Below are positions 36,660 through 49,426 of a DNA stretch of 64,000 nt, piece by piece. The notes beneath the pieces were generated by a model. It saw only the letters and a program-made list of their open reading frames with translations, was not told the DNA's origin and did not search any database. The stretch lies in contig OZ234499.1 in the NCBI GenBank assembly GCA_965153455.1, positions 2,153,487 through 2,217,486 of the forward strand, given 5' to 3'. Source of the stretch: Sphagnum compactum (Eukaryota; Bryophyta; Sphagnopsida; Sphagnales). Each line of letters begins with the position of its first letter. The stretch's first letter is position 1. The position numbers and the translations under genes were made by a program.

Positions 36660-37990
36660 AGAGGAATATGTAGGCAACAAGACATTGAGGACGGGGACGT
36701 TGGATTCTTTACCTTTGTAGTTCTCTAATCTTATGAATGACAAATTGGTAGCCCCAATCACCAAGGATGAATTAATGTTAGTGGCCCAAATTATAGCATG
36801 AGACAAGGCACCAAGTCCTATAGATTGTATTGAAAGGCTCCACAAAAAGTCTTATCACCTTCATACTTAAGACAAGAGGGGGTGATTTATCTATTTAATT
36901 GGAGACTTATAACCTTGCTTAATGTGAAGTATAAACAATAAAAAAAACCCTCCAGCATAAACTTCAACCAATTTTGATAGAAATAATTCATCTTGATGAA
37001 ATTGAGTTTTTTTTTTAAATTTTAATACTATATATGTTTTCCTTCTACATGAATTTTTGAATTAGGCCAATTGAATGAAATAAAGTGTAGTGTTATTCAA
37101 ACTTGATTTTGCAAAAGCATATGACAAAGTTTTTTCGATATTTTGTTTCGAGTTATGGAGGCTTTTTGAATGGCAAGGAAGTTCATATGCATGATTTACA
37201 TTCTTTGGAGCATAACCAATTGTGAATGTTAATGGCATTCCATCATCAACTTTTCAAATTCGAAAAGGACTTTGACAAATATGTTTTATAATTCCAATTT
37301 TTCATTTTGGTTGGAGAAGCTCTCAATTGTTGTGTGTTTTTATGTCAACACCTACAACCATCATCGTCAACACACATACAACACATCCAAACCAAAATGA
37401 AACTCACTTGCAACAATACATGAATCCAAGCCTTAAAACAAAATGCAAATCACACAAACCAAATGCAAGAAAAACTAACATGAAACATTAAAAAACTTGT
37501 AAAATAAAAAACGCATTGTTCTAAAATCTCGAATTATCAAAAGTGATTTGAAATCACACAACTTGGGATCATATCCTATATATTAAATATTTAAAACCAT
37601 GTTCACATTGAAATTGGTTTCAAGCTAATTTACCTTAATTTACGTACAATGACTAGGATGTAAACATGTTACAAATAGAAAACTCTTAACATGATGTACT
37701 AGTTTTAAAAGTTGTGAGAAAAAAAAAGAAATCAAGGAAATCATGCTACCCAACAAGGCTAACCAATAGGTGATCTTTCAATATGTAAATGATACATTAT
37801 TCACCATCACAAGGGAAGAGAAGATTATCAATACATTAGGAAAAATTGTGCCCATTTCAATTTATACCATGCAACTAAAAAATGTCTCGTGCAACTACAT
37901 GGGACAAGTTAAAATAAATAGAACTTCTCTTAGGGATAATATGATCCGTTCACTTCAAAGGTTCATGGTAGCATTAGGTTGGAAATAATT
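36660..37990 (+). pseudogene. LINE-type reverse transcriptase relic
   Basis: Fragments of a plant L1-like ORF2 occur in order on the plus strand: APITKDELMLVAQIIA then DKAPSPID (36,750-36,830), resembling the family's 'PIT-eEI..A...m..dKAPGPDG' start; FKLDFAKAYDKVF (37,095-37,132), the first conserved RT aspartate motif; IPSSTFQIRKGL (37,228-37,265); and FQYVNDTLFTI (37,771-37,803), the degenerate YADDT box. Stops and shifts lie between them. Bases 37,320-37,740 seem foreign to the RT and share a CAACACCTACAACCATCATC motif with 38,475. Confidence 0.7.
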
Positions 37991-37999
37991 AATAACAAA

Positions 38000-38840
38000 A
38001 GTCTAGCATATGGGTAAAGCCTTGAAGGAACTCAATCAAAATGGATTTGGCATTTTGCTTATATTTGGACATAAGACGAATTTGTCCAAGCTCTTGAAGA
38101 CCTTTTTCATCTATGTTTTAATACACTAAATGTTGATAAGTTCATTTTAAACAAGATACAAACAAAAATTAAAGTATTGGATAAATCAATAAGATCTCAT
38201 TAGCAAAAAAAACATTCATTGTCAAAAACAAATTTATCAACCTTGTGGTATTTTTTTATCAATGTGCAATCTGGATTAAGTATAATAACGCAATAAAAAA
38301 TGTTAGGATTATGATCAAGAATTATCTATGGTTAAGAAGTGAATTTGTGACATGAATTTGAATCAAATGGATATATCGTTATCTAGAACAAAATTAAAAA
38401 ATACTCATTTTCATTAATTTAAAGGGCACAATGAACATTATTTTAACCAAATGGATCATTTTCATGTGCCACCATATCAATACCTACAACTATTGTTGTT
38501 CACACACACATAAACCAAATAACATAAATCACCCTAAATGGCACCTCACCTTCTAATCACCCCCTTATCAAGGGTTAAAGTCCTTTGAAGCCAAATAGAC
38601 ATATAGGAAATCCCTTATGTAAATCCATTCTAAGGTAAAATGATCAATAGGTTGAGTGCAAATGTGAGTCCCATCATTAATTGTTTAACTATAATTCTTT
38701 CAAATATTTAGTCAAATGTGAATTGTCATGAGAAAAAATTTAAGATAGTCCCATGATTTAACTAAAGGAATAACTATTTAAATCTACATTGTGAACTAAG
38801 GGCAAAACCATTTTTTGACCAATATTTTTCTAATGGTGGT
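38000..38840. other. AT-rich spacer between LINE and gypsy relics
   Basis: It may contain the eroded 3' end of the LINE or the 3' end of gypsy relic 1. A repeat patch near 38,465-38,530 resembles 37,345-37,390. Confidence 0.4.
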
Positions 38841-41200
38841 GTATATCATCTCATATGCCAACCTTTGGAACACCAATCACAAATCACCATCATGGTAGCT
38901 CTAGTAAACTGCCCACACAACATACAACATAATACAATAGGAACAATCGTTAAATATGAGTCAACTTGGCCATCAACATGCAAAAGACGACATGGTGCAA
39001 AAATACACATGTGGTCCTTCCATGTTTGACCATCCCACCCCTCCAACAATAACACTTTGAAAGGTAGCACCTCTTGTACTCACAAAATGATATGTCTTGT
39101 AATCACATTCAAAGTAATTAGTGTTATTTATTGCATGTACACATAATTTCTCAGCTTGAGGCCAATTATATCACCACCTCAAATAGTGGCATAATGCAAC
39201 ATACCTCAATGTTGAGAAAAATTGCCAAATTCCCATGGGCATCAATGGTTGTTAATCAAAACAATGCTACTTGTTGCTCACATGTTTGAAACCACGCCTT
39301 TAGATTATCCAAAATGATTATTACCATCACATCTCAGCAAATTGAGGTTAGTAGTTTGGGCTCATGGCCATACAATATAAAATATGGTCAAAACAACGCA
39401 AGTGAAGCCTAATAATTGAACCTATATCCCATAGCTAAACATGGTAGTTGTAAATCCTTGTGTCTAATATAGCTTTTTTGAAGCCAAGTTTTTTTTTCTA
39501 AACTTTGTTTCACCATTCACACTATTTGTTTAGTTAACATGTTTGTTTCAAGATGGTATCATAAAGTCCTGCAATTATTAATCAATGTTTTTTCACACAA
39601 CTCTTGGAACTCCCCATGGAATTTCATATTTTCATTAGTGAATGTTTCGAATGACATGCCAAACTTGTTGGACATCATGTCCAAAAATGCATAGGTAACT
39701 CTTTCATTACTATGATTCAATAATGACATGAACTTTAGCCACTTCAAAAAATGTTCAAAATAACCAGAATATATTGGTTATGTCACACTATTGTATTCAA
39801 TGGGTTGACAAAACCCAAATTTTATCAATAACCCAAACCCATGATGGGCAATGGTTATAAATTAGGTGTAATTGAATAACGGCTACAATCGATCACACCA
39901 CACATCGAAAAACAAAATGTTGCACATGCAGTTGTATCCCTTGCCACCAATATTATATTCGAAGCAAACTATAAGTCCATTGACTCCCAAAATCACCCAA
40001 TTTTTCATGAGCATGCCATACAAGGCCTTCACGTCATTCTCAACAAGGGATTGGCCCACATTCATCCATCCATCCACACCCATAAGAAGGAATTACCTTT
40101 TGATTTTAATTGTTTGGCCTTATGCACAAATTAATCATGCCCCTTAAGTGTCAACCCATGTTGAATTTCACATGTTTACAAATATGTAATAACACATGCA
40201 TCCTCATGTATGTCCTTTTAATTCAATGTCCACATCACGAAAATGCCCATTACCTGTGTTAATATCAGGTATATTCTTAAAACATCCCAACATGGTGCAT
40301 AGGTATGTAAAGGCATGCCATTTTGGTATTGTTTCCACATCTGTATCACCATGCCAATAAGCTCCAATGGTGTGCTCCTTGTTGGAATTTAGGTTCCAAC
40401 TTAATCCATCAGCATCCTAGTTAACCTTACTAGTCTTACAAATTATGTTAAAATCATACTCATGTAGGATAAATGCTTGCTTAGTTAACTTTCATGTGAA
40501 TTAATCTAATTCCATAATGAGTTTCAAAGGTTGATCCATAACCAAAGTGATGGGTTACCATAAATCATACTCATGTAGGATAAATGCTTGCTTAGTTAAC
40601 TTTCATGTGAATTAATCTAATTCCATAATGAGTTTCAAAGGTTGATCCATAACCAAAGTGATGGGTTACCATAAATCATACTCATGTAGGATAAATGTTT
40701 GCTTAGTTAACTTTCATGTGAATTAATCTAATTCCATAATGAGTTTCAAAGGTTGATCCATAACCAAAGTGATGGGTTACCATAAAAATAACGCATAAAT
40801 GATGAAACCACCCAAACAAATCATTGACATGCATATAAGCTGTATTTTGCTTCCATATTTGTTTTTGGACCTACTAGCATATGCCACCACAAAATTTTGA
40901 CCATTATCAAGTTGCATAAGCACAACCTCCAATTTTAAAGTATTATAATCAATGTGTAGTTAAAGGGGTCATCTTTGTATGGGTCATTGCAAATTGAAAG
41001 TTGAATTAAAGCATGCCTCCAATTCACGAAAGGCCTAGTTTTGTGTTTCACCCATATGTATTCTTGGTTTTTAAAGGTTTAAAGGTTAAAGGTTTATCAA
41101 TGTTATTAAAGTCTCTAACAAACGTTCAATAATAATTACACAAGCCCAAGAACCCTCTTTTAATGAGTAGTTAATTTTCTGGGTGTTCTCCTTTATTTTA
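38840..41200 (-). pseudogene. Gypsy relic 1: RNase H, integrase and a C-terminal PHD-like finger
   Basis: Read from high to low coordinates on the minus strand. RNase H: a DQPLKLIMELD segment and FILHEYDFNI..DADGLS (40,900-40,395), the latter matching the Ty3 'lqeYdF.i...G..n..ADaLSR' end. Then YWHGDTDVETIPKWHAFTYL (40,370-40,310), and the integrase core with EHFLKWLKFMSLLNHSNERV, TYAFLDMMSNKFGM and KFHGEFQEL (39,760-39,610). The tail is at 39,070-38,846: VLLLEGWDGQTWKDHM, APCRLLHVDGQVDSYL, and CMLCGQ..ATMMVICDWCSKGWHM, a PHD-finger-like Cys pattern. Many stops and frame changes make it dead. The integrase-then-PHD order is what I remember from a gypsy group in non-flowering plants and green algae. 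Confidence 0.7.
40454..40786. repeat. 111-bp tandem triplication inside the RNase H relic
   Basis: TCATACTCATGTAGGATAAA begins copies at 40,454, 40,565 and 40,676. The copies are almost identical. The period equals 37 codons, so the frame would be kept. Confidence 0.9.
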
Positions 41201-41499
41201 GAGGTTGATGTCTTCATCAACATGTATGCTACTTGTAGATAGGTTTTTCTTTTTCTTCCGAGTCCTCTTCACTCTAAATTCATGACCCCTTTCTTGTTCG
41301 AACTTGTTTACCATTTCTAGCAAGTGGTCCAAGTGAATAGGTTTCATCCACACTGTATCCTTATGTCACAACCCTTGTATTTCACCAAGTACTCCTTGTT
41401 TTTAAGGTGTGTTTTGCCTTGCATAGAATATGCATTTGATTTTGGTGGCTAGCTTATGTTCAATGGCATCAACTTCTAGTCACACCTTTTGCTTCTGAT

Positions 41500-42800
41500 C
41501 TGATCTTTGGTCATCACGTAGAAACAACTTAAGTTTCGATACATGGAAGGTTGGATGTGTCGGTTGGATGTGCCACAAAATTAACTTGCAACTTTAAGGT
41601 GTACACGTCAATATGCAATTTATGCAAAATTTCATAAGGTCCTATGTACTTAATAATGAAACGTGGGGCGAGTCCATCAGGCATTTTAAAATCCCAAATG
41701 TTCAACCACACCTGTTACCCAACCTCAAATTCAACATGCCTTCATGTTTTATTGACATGTTTATCGTATTGATTTTTAACTTACTTGAAGAATTTATTGG
41801 CTTGGGCATATTTTTCTTCACGCCCTTTGACCATCTCCACCGCTTCCTTAAAGTGATCTCTTTGTCCCATGGGAATGGTTAAGTCCATCAGCTTCCTAGT
41901 TTCCTTTCCCAACATTAATTCAAACGGAAACATCTTTGTCGCCGAATGCGTTGTGGAGTTGTAAAATAACTCCACCAAGCCTAGATGTTCACCTCAATCT
42001 TTTTTATCAGCGCCAACATAATTTTTGAAGTATTAGTTTAACACCTCGTTGACCCTTTCTGTTTGGCTATCAATTTGTGGGTGGAATGCCATATTAAATT
42101 ATACTTTTGGCCCCACCTTCTAAAAGAAATGTCTTCAGAAGCTCACTATAAACTTGGCATTTCTATCGCTTATGATAAATTGTGGCATCCCCATGATGCT
42201 TAACTCACATATCAAATAATAACTTTGCCGAATTAAAAATTGTAGCAATCATCTTATTTTTTTAGCCATTTTTGACAACTTGGAGAACCGATTGACCACC
42301 ACGAGGATGGCATCCATTCCATTCCACTTAGGCAGTTGGGTCATGAAATCCATGGAAGCGTTTTCCCATGGTTCGTTTGGGATCAGTAGAGGTTTATATA
42401 ACCCATATTTCTTTTTGTATATGGATTTCGTGTTTTGGCACTGAACACAAGTGCGCATGAAATGCTCTACATCTTGCTTCATTTCGGGCCAATAGAATCT
42501 TTTTCCTACGGCCACACTTTTGGTTTTTTCCCCATGGTGTCCTACCATAGCCACATCATGTTCCTCCTTCCTATTCAATGCATTGAGGACAACATTATCC
42601 CATCCTAGGTTGTGGATTAACTCCACATATAACAATGCCAAGGTGTCATGCCATCTTAGTTGTTTCTTGAAACCCTTGGCTACATTTCAAAATACCGTAA
42701 GGAGACATTATTCGTGTACACCTTGGTTTTATGCGTCCCCAAATAATGCTACCATGCTTTCAAGCAACACACAATGACATATAGTTTTTTTTCGTGATTT
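41500..42800 (-). pseudogene. Gypsy relic 2: RNase H end, integrase and C-terminal tail
   Basis: On the minus strand from about 42,770: CLKAW.HYLG and KVYTNNVSLRYFE (RNase H), then NVVLNALNRKEE (family DALSRK). The HHCC integrase finger follows (VGHHGEK, CVQCQNTKS), with FYWPEMKQDVEHF, then the catalytic core beginning NEPWENASMDFMTQLP and VNRFSKLSKM. At 41,978-41,781 lie FYNSTTHSATKMFPFELMLG and at 41,711-41,529 the tail VWLN-like WLNIWDFKMPDGLAPRF, KYIGPYEI, VHPT-like VAHPTDTSNL. Open stretches reach 130 codons, so decay is moderate. It continues after an insertion at 42.8-46.26 kb into the part at 46,260-49,350. Confidence 0.85.
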
Positions 42801-42804
42801 CATG

Positions 42805-45800
42805 GCCATTGTAATTAAGCCCCATAGAGTGTCATGGATGCCAATGTCACGAAATTCATTCATTTGAATGTTCATCCATGTACTTAACTTTTAGTTTAAT
42901 TTAAGTTAATTCTTAATTAATTTTCAGTTATTTTAGTTCACTTTCATTTGATTCACAGTTCATTTCCACTTAACTCATAGTTCACTTCTAATTGACTCTT
43001 AATTCATTCTGGTTAAGTTGTAGTTAAGTTATAGTTAAAAGTGAATTAACTCTTAGTTAATTATTAATCAAATTCGAGTTAAATCTAAGTTAACTCCCAG
43101 TTAACTCTTAGTTAATTCCTAGTTAAATCCTAACTTTAACTTTTAATTAAGTCCTAGTTAATTTTAGTTAACTCCCAGTTGACTTTTAGTTAAGTCTAAG
43201 TTAATTTTCAATTAACTTTCAGTTAATTCATAGTTGATTTTGAGTTAGGAAGGTTCCTAAAAAACTTCTTTATTCGATGCACACATAAAAGCCTCCTTAA
43301 CAACTTCTTTGAACTAAATCCCCAAAAGGGTATAAATAGAAGTAGGACTTTTCATTCACTAGTAGAAATAGGCCAAAATGTATCCATTATATTTGCGACT
43401 ACATGCGACTATTAATTATTTGCAACTACATTTGGACATTTTTGCAATTATTTCTTGTCTTGATCATATTTGCGACTATTTTGGTGTTTATCCTTCCATG
43501 TGAACAACATTTAGTTTAATTTTCGTTTTAGAAGAACAATTTATTTCCTGTTAGTTGCAAATGTGACCAATTTAGTTATAACCTTATAAATATATAAAGG
43601 TGTACTTTGTGAATTCTAAGGAATATAGTTGGGTGTATTAGGATTTATAAATATATATTTTGAATTTATATGAACAACCATATTAGATGTGTATTCAAAT
43701 ATTATTATTAGCATAAATGGCCTTGATGTTATGGTTACATTAAATAATGTATATTTTGAGTATATTAAAATTTTATGTAAGATATTTGTTAAATATATTA
43801 TGCCCATATTAAATATGTATTCAAACAGACTTATTATATTTATTACAAATGACATTTATTATTATTATTTTATATTTATATTAATTACATGTAATAAAAA
43901 AGCAAATTTCAATATTGTTTTTGACTAAAATTTTGAAATAATAATATCTTATTACATAATGATGATATTGATGATGATGATGATATTAAAATGATAAGAA
44001 AAATAATTATATAATTAAAAATTTATATATTATTATATTATTATTAAATCCTTTTCAAATGACTAATGTATTTATTAAGAATTATTTTTTATTGATTAAA
44101 AATGAAACATTAATTAAATAAATCATAATGGCTCTAACAAATGACATAATAATAGATAATAATAAAAAAGTTAACCTATGCTACCTACAAATTACCTTAT
44201 TATCATTATTATTATTATTATAAATAATCAATTATGAAATATTATTAGATTAATATAATAATTAATTAATTAATGTTTTTTAATTTTATATTTCAAATTT
44301 ATAATTGATATTTATTAATTATTAATAATTCAATTATAAGAATAAATTAATGATATTTTTTAATTTTCAGTTTTATTCTTTTATAATAATTACTGTATTA
44401 GTGAGAATGGAAATCTAATAAATTATTATACAAATGCATAAATTATTTTCGAAGGAAAAATATATTTTTTAAAAACATAAATTATTCATTGTAATAGTTC
44501 ATAAATAGCTTAAATGAGTGAAGTAATAATATTACTAATAAAAATACAATAGTTAACCTTGGCTACCAACCAACTACAATAATAATTGAATTAATGTTAT
44601 TGCTACTTTTAAATATTTACATATATATTTATTATTAACTATATAAATGAAAATAATAATGGGAATAATTATGATAAAATAGTTAGCCTAGAATAGGTTT
44701 CAATTATATTATTATATATGTAAAAACTAGTATTCAACATCTTTAATTAATAGTTAATAAATATTAATTACTGAATATTTCAGTTATTACATTAATTTAT
44801 TTGGTTAAAAAAAATTATTAGTTGTTAATAATTAGCTAATTATTTCAATATTAACCAATTACTAATTAATTAAATTCGTTAATAGATTATTATATATTAT
44901 ATATAGCTAAGTAATATGTAATAATAACTAATAATATAATTAATTCAGTAATCATAGGATATTGATGATTATTACTGTAAATAATTAGTTAATTGGATAG
45001 TTTATAAATGGATTAGTTAGTTTAAAGGGTTTAGTTGTTAATTAATTAGTTAACAAGTTTATTTTTAAAAAAATCTATATTGTATTCATTAAATAATTAG
45101 TAATTTTATTAGTTAATCAATTAGTTAATTAGTTACTTAATTAGCTAATTAGTTAGCTAGTTAGTTATCATTTATCTATTTAATTATATAGTTTTCAAGA
45201 TGAGAAAGAAAGCCAAAACATATGGGATAAAAGTTTTAATTATAAGTTGTTTGCGACTAAACAATTTTAATTGCAAATGACTTACAACTAAAAATTTTAT
45301 CCCATATGTTTTGGATTTCATTTTCATCCTGGAAAGTATATAAACAAGGTGTTTTGTCTCACATTTTCATATTTAAAAATATGGGCATATGGGATGAGTC
45401 AATAAAAATGACTTAACCCAAAATAAAATATAAATATTCATGTACTTACGCCTAACTACTTACTCTTTTAGCTTACCTACCTACTTTTTTACCTACCTAC
45501 CTACCTAAGTAGGTATTTGGCTTAAGTAGGTAAATAGGTCCTATCTAAATAGATGTTTAGTTTAGATGGGTAGGTAGGTATATAGGTATTTAATTCAACC
45601 TACATACCTAAAAATTGATTTAACTTTAATTTGAAAACATTCGATTAATATGCCATGTGGCAAATTTTTATTGCACCACATGTCACAATCTAAACCATCC
45701 AAACATAAAAAGTAAACGTCTTAGATTATTTCAAAATAATAATAAAATATTTTTTATTATTAAGAGTTGGGACACGTGGCAACATATAACTTGTTCCCAT

Positions 45801-46255
45801 TGTTCACTAAAAAAGTTTCATTTTAGTTGCAAGCGTCAATACGTATACGACCAGTCAAAGGATGAAGGTGTATTTCATTGATTTTTTCTTTCATCCAAAA
45901 TCTGTTATTGTTTGCGACTAGTGTCAATGTGACTTGTCCAACGCAATTATTGAGATTTTAATTGCAAATGTCGTTTGCAACTAAAAATTAGTCACGTGGA
46001 CCAGTTGCAAAATGACCATTTTTTATTAAGGATTTCTTTTAGTATGTTCAGCACCAATTTTAAGCATGATCTTGCACCATATCCTTGTTTTATTCTTTTC
46101 ATGTTCATGTTTGCATATTTTAACATAATGAATATTCGTTTTCACATTTGTGTTGCACATTTCATGTTCTTGTTCTTAGTTCTTGTGTTTTTGTTTTTGA
46201 ATAACATAATTTTGTTTTGTTCATTGTTTGAAAGTTAGATTTAGACCTTTCCTTA
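42805..46255. mobile_element. AT-rich insertion in gypsy relic 2 (LTR-like sequence nested with a CACTA-like element)
   Basis: The gypsy RNase H reading breaks off near 46,260 and resumes near 42,790, so everything between is an insertion. The outer part (42,805-43,356 plus 46,032-46,255) has a degenerate (TTAACTCTTAGTTAA)-type repeat at 42,890-43,255 and a promoter-like GGGTATAAATAGAAGTAGG at 43,328-43,346, as a plant LTR would. Exact LTR ends and the 5-bp target duplication could not be fixed. Confidence 0.45.
43357..46031. mobile_element. CACTA-like non-autonomous DNA transposon, about 2.7 kb
   Basis: The left end reads CACTAGTAGAAATAGGCC, a typical CACTA terminus. The right end at 46,010-46,031 (ATGACCATTTTTTATTAAGG) is a degenerate reverse complement of it. 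Both are flanked by ATT, the expected 3-bp duplication. TTTGCGACTA subterminal motifs recur near both ends (43,400, 43,473, 45,248, 45,909). The interior is extremely AT-rich with no transposase. The 3-bp flank match is weak evidence in AT-rich DNA, and the right end lacks a clean CACTA. Confidence 0.5.
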
Positions 46256-46259
46256 AGCC

Positions 46260-48530
46260 TTTTTTTTGTAGATCTTCATGTCCCTGACACAAAACTTCTT
46301 GCTCTCAAATGCAATCGGATGTCCATCTTGCATGAACACCCAACCGATACTAAAATCGCTTGCATCGGTGTCGACTTCAAATGGTTTTGTGAAGTTCATG
46401 AATCTTAACATAGTGGTAAACAAATTTTATTTTTTCAAGTCCTTAAATGTTTTTTGATGCTCCTCCTTCCATTTGAAGGATAATTCTGTTTTAAAGAGAT
46501 CCAAAAGTAACTTCACCAACTTCGAAAAAACCTTTTATAAACTTCCGATACAAGTTAGCTAGGCCAAGGAAGTATCGTATTCCTTTGACCATGACTGACC
46601 TTTTCCAATCCCTTATGGCTTCCAACTTCTTAAGGTCGGGTCTCACCCCTTCTTGTGACAAACTATGCCCTAGGAAGTCCATATCTTCTTAGGCAAACTC
46701 ATTTTTCACCTTGTTGGCAAAAAGTTTATTTTTATGGAGGTAATTCAAAACATATTCTAAATGCTCTACATGCTCCTCCGTCATCTTGGAGTACACTAAG
46801 ATATCATTAATATATATGATCATGAACTCATCCAACTTTCCATGGAAAATGGAGTTCATGAGGGTCGTGAATGTCGATGAAGCATTACACAGTCCAAATG
46901 GCATCATCAGGAATTCATACGAGCCATACCTAGTCCTCATCGATGTTTGTTTTACATTTTCATCCATGATGCATATTTAATAGTACCCAAACTTGAAATC
47001 AATTTAGTTAAAATATTTCATCTCATTGAGTTGATCCAACATATCGTCAATGCGAGGTAAAAGATAGTTGTTCTTTATTGTTATTTTATTCAAGGCATGA
47101 TAGTCAATACACATTTTTAACTTGTTGTCCTCTTTATCCACAAACAAAATAAGTGCCCCATAAGGTGATTTGTTTTGTCAAATATACCTTTGATTGAGGA
47201 AGTCGTTTAATTATTTTTTAAACTCTTCCAGTTCCTTTCGATTTAACTTATAAGGTGCTTTGGATGGTAGGGTTGTTCTAGGCACCACTTCTATTTTTTG
47301 GTTAACCTCTCCATAAGGTGGAAGGGCATTGGAGGTTTGTCTGTTAAAACTTCCGAAAATTTATTAAGTGAATCCAAAATACAAGCGGGGGGTTGCCTTG
47401 CCTTTTGTGGCTTAGGAGACTCTCAAAGACATCAATATAAGAAAACTAGGCGACTTTAACTCACTAGCTAAAACAACCAAATTCACTCCCATTTTGGTCA
47501 ATGTAGAATTATAATCTACATCTAAGTTCACTAACTTAGAGCCACTCTTGGCATGGACTTTCAACTTACCTCCGTTGCGGTGGATGTCTACTTCATAGGT
47601 ATCCAAAAACATGTTGCCTATAATTACATCAAAATTATTTAAGTCACATAGGGTGAAGTTTTCAAATAATCAATTTTTTTTATAAAATAACTCAATTGAA
47701 TTATGATGGGGTCTGCCACTAATTCGGTCTTGACTTTAAATCGTTTCCTTGCTTGTGGAATCATGAATGAATTTGTCACTCTTGAATTCAAGAGATAACC
47801 CACAAATTTGTCATTTATCTTATAATTCAATTTTAACAAGTTGGAGGCTTTGCTTTTGTGTGCCCTTATTTCGTCCACAAAACCTCATTGGAAAATCAAC
47901 TTACTTTAGGTGGCTTGGGGTAGTCCTTTACTAAATGTTTGTTGTTGTCACAATTGAAAGATTTGACCTTGGACAGGTCCCACTTCACCTTGGACAGGTC
48001 CCACTTCACCTTTTTGACTAGTAGTTTTTTGCTCACTGACTTTTCCTTGTCATTTTGAGGGCCTAGCTTTCCTTGGCCCCACTTACGCTTGTTGTGACCC
48101 TTGCTTCCATTGCTTGGGCTGACTTCATTCTTCTAGGTGATTCCATTTCTAGTTTCACCCTTGGGGCATGTAGGAGCTTCATTCCATCATCTTCATCAAC
48201 CTTTGGCACATTTTCAGAATATTAGTCCTTTGGTAGACTATATTTTGCACCTAGGGCTTGAGTCCATGTAGGAAGATCAACTTTTGAGCATACTCATCTT
48301 TCAAGGGGACCATAATCAACATACGATTGAAGTCTTGGATGTAGGTGGCCAACGAGCCCCCATTGTCCCCTTGGGTGAACTCCAAGAGTTCCATTCCATC
48401 GCGTAGCACCAAGTGGTGCGGCATGAACCTTTCATCCAACAGCAACTTGAACTCTTCCCATGTGAGGGTTTCAAATAAATAGAGTGTCTCCTACTTCTGA
48501 GACATCCACCACTCCCACGCATGTTCCTTC
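46260..48530 (-). pseudogene. Gypsy relic 2: gag end, protease, reverse transcriptase, RNase H start
   Basis: Going down the minus strand: gag with YIQDFNRMLIMVPLKDEYAQ and KLIFLHGLKP (48,400-48,251); a decayed CCHC knuckle (FNCDNNKHLVKDYP, 47,970-47,925); protease-like FVGYLLNSRVTNSFM, in which the catalytic DSG is NSR (47,800); reverse transcriptase with SPYGALILFVDKEDNKLKMC, IDYHALNKI (47,170-47,080), RTRYGSYEFLMMPFGLCNAS (46,940-46,880) and IIYINDILVYSK, where YIDD has become YIND; connection domain FLGHSLSQEGVRPDLKKLEA (46,675); RNase H start with PFEVDTDASDF (46,380). Several stops. It is the same element as 41,500-42,800, interrupted by the insertion. Confidence 0.85.
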
Positions 48531-49408
48531 AATAGGGTTTGAATGAAATGGATTCGCTCCTTATCGAGTTCGAGGCGGTGTTTTTCCATGTATGCTTCTA
48601 CTTGGTGCAACAACGGTTGGTCTTAGTTTCTTTCCCTGCAAAGGAGTCCAACAACCTTGCCTTAATGGGTTCCTTGGTAAAACCTCCACTTGGGGCACTA
48701 CCAATGGCACCCAAACCTTCTTTTATGTGGTTCATTAGCTTGGTTGTTTCCTAGTTTTGTGTTGTGGATTCCCCTTATTGAACCACAAACACACAAAAGG
48801 TGTCCACAAGAGCCAAAAAATCTTTGGACGATTTTTCCACTTTTGGAGCTTCATGTTCTTGCTTCTCAAGATATTTGTCCACACTTGGACACTCTAAGGC
48901 CTAATTGCCCCCCCCCCCCCCTTTTCTTTTGTCCATTCAAAGGCAGAATCAAGGAATGCATGCCCCATTCGACTTATATAAAAAATGGAAGTCGATGTGC
49001 TCAGCCAACTCCACAATCGGTTCAAGAACTTTTTCATTTCCTTTATGTTTAACAAGGGAAGGAGTCCTCTCATGGGATTTTGCTTTGTTCGGGCCTGCCT
49101 CATCTTTTCATGTCTTTTTTTTTTTAGATTTTCGCGAAGCAGGTTTTGCCACCTCCTCCACATAATTTCACAAACTTTGGGCTTCTTCACCATGAAGCTC
49201 CTCACCCACCATGGTTTGAGATGCTATCACCAGCTCCTCCACAACGGTGTCCTTTTCCTTTTCCTTTTTGGTATTGTACTTCTTTTTAGCCTTGGGTTCC
49301 TTGGGTTTCACCACACCATGTGTGTTGGGCAACGGTTCATCCAAGGCCATTTGCCTTCAATTGTTCACCTCCCCCAAACACCTGAGAAGAATTTGCACTC
49401 GACTTTAA
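48531..49408 (-). pseudogene. Gypsy relic 2: N-terminal gag region
   Basis: Between the recognisable gag and the primer-binding site lie Lys/Glu-rich minus-strand frames (49,350-49,168 with KPKEPKAKKKYNTKKEKEK; 49,205-48,894), as is usual for the gag start of plant gypsy elements. A run of 14 C/G (48,907-48,920) breaks the frame. Confidence 0.55.
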
Positions 49409-49426
49409 GAGCTTGCTCTGATACCA
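49409..49426 (-). promoter_or_regulatory. Primer-binding site of gypsy relic 2 (initiator-Met tRNA type)
   Basis: The minus strand reads TGGTATCAGAGCAAGCTC, whose first 12 bases are the standard complement of the plant initiator methionine tRNA 3' end. It lies just upstream of gag in the element's own orientation, which sets the LTR edge at about 49,427. Confidence 0.85.
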
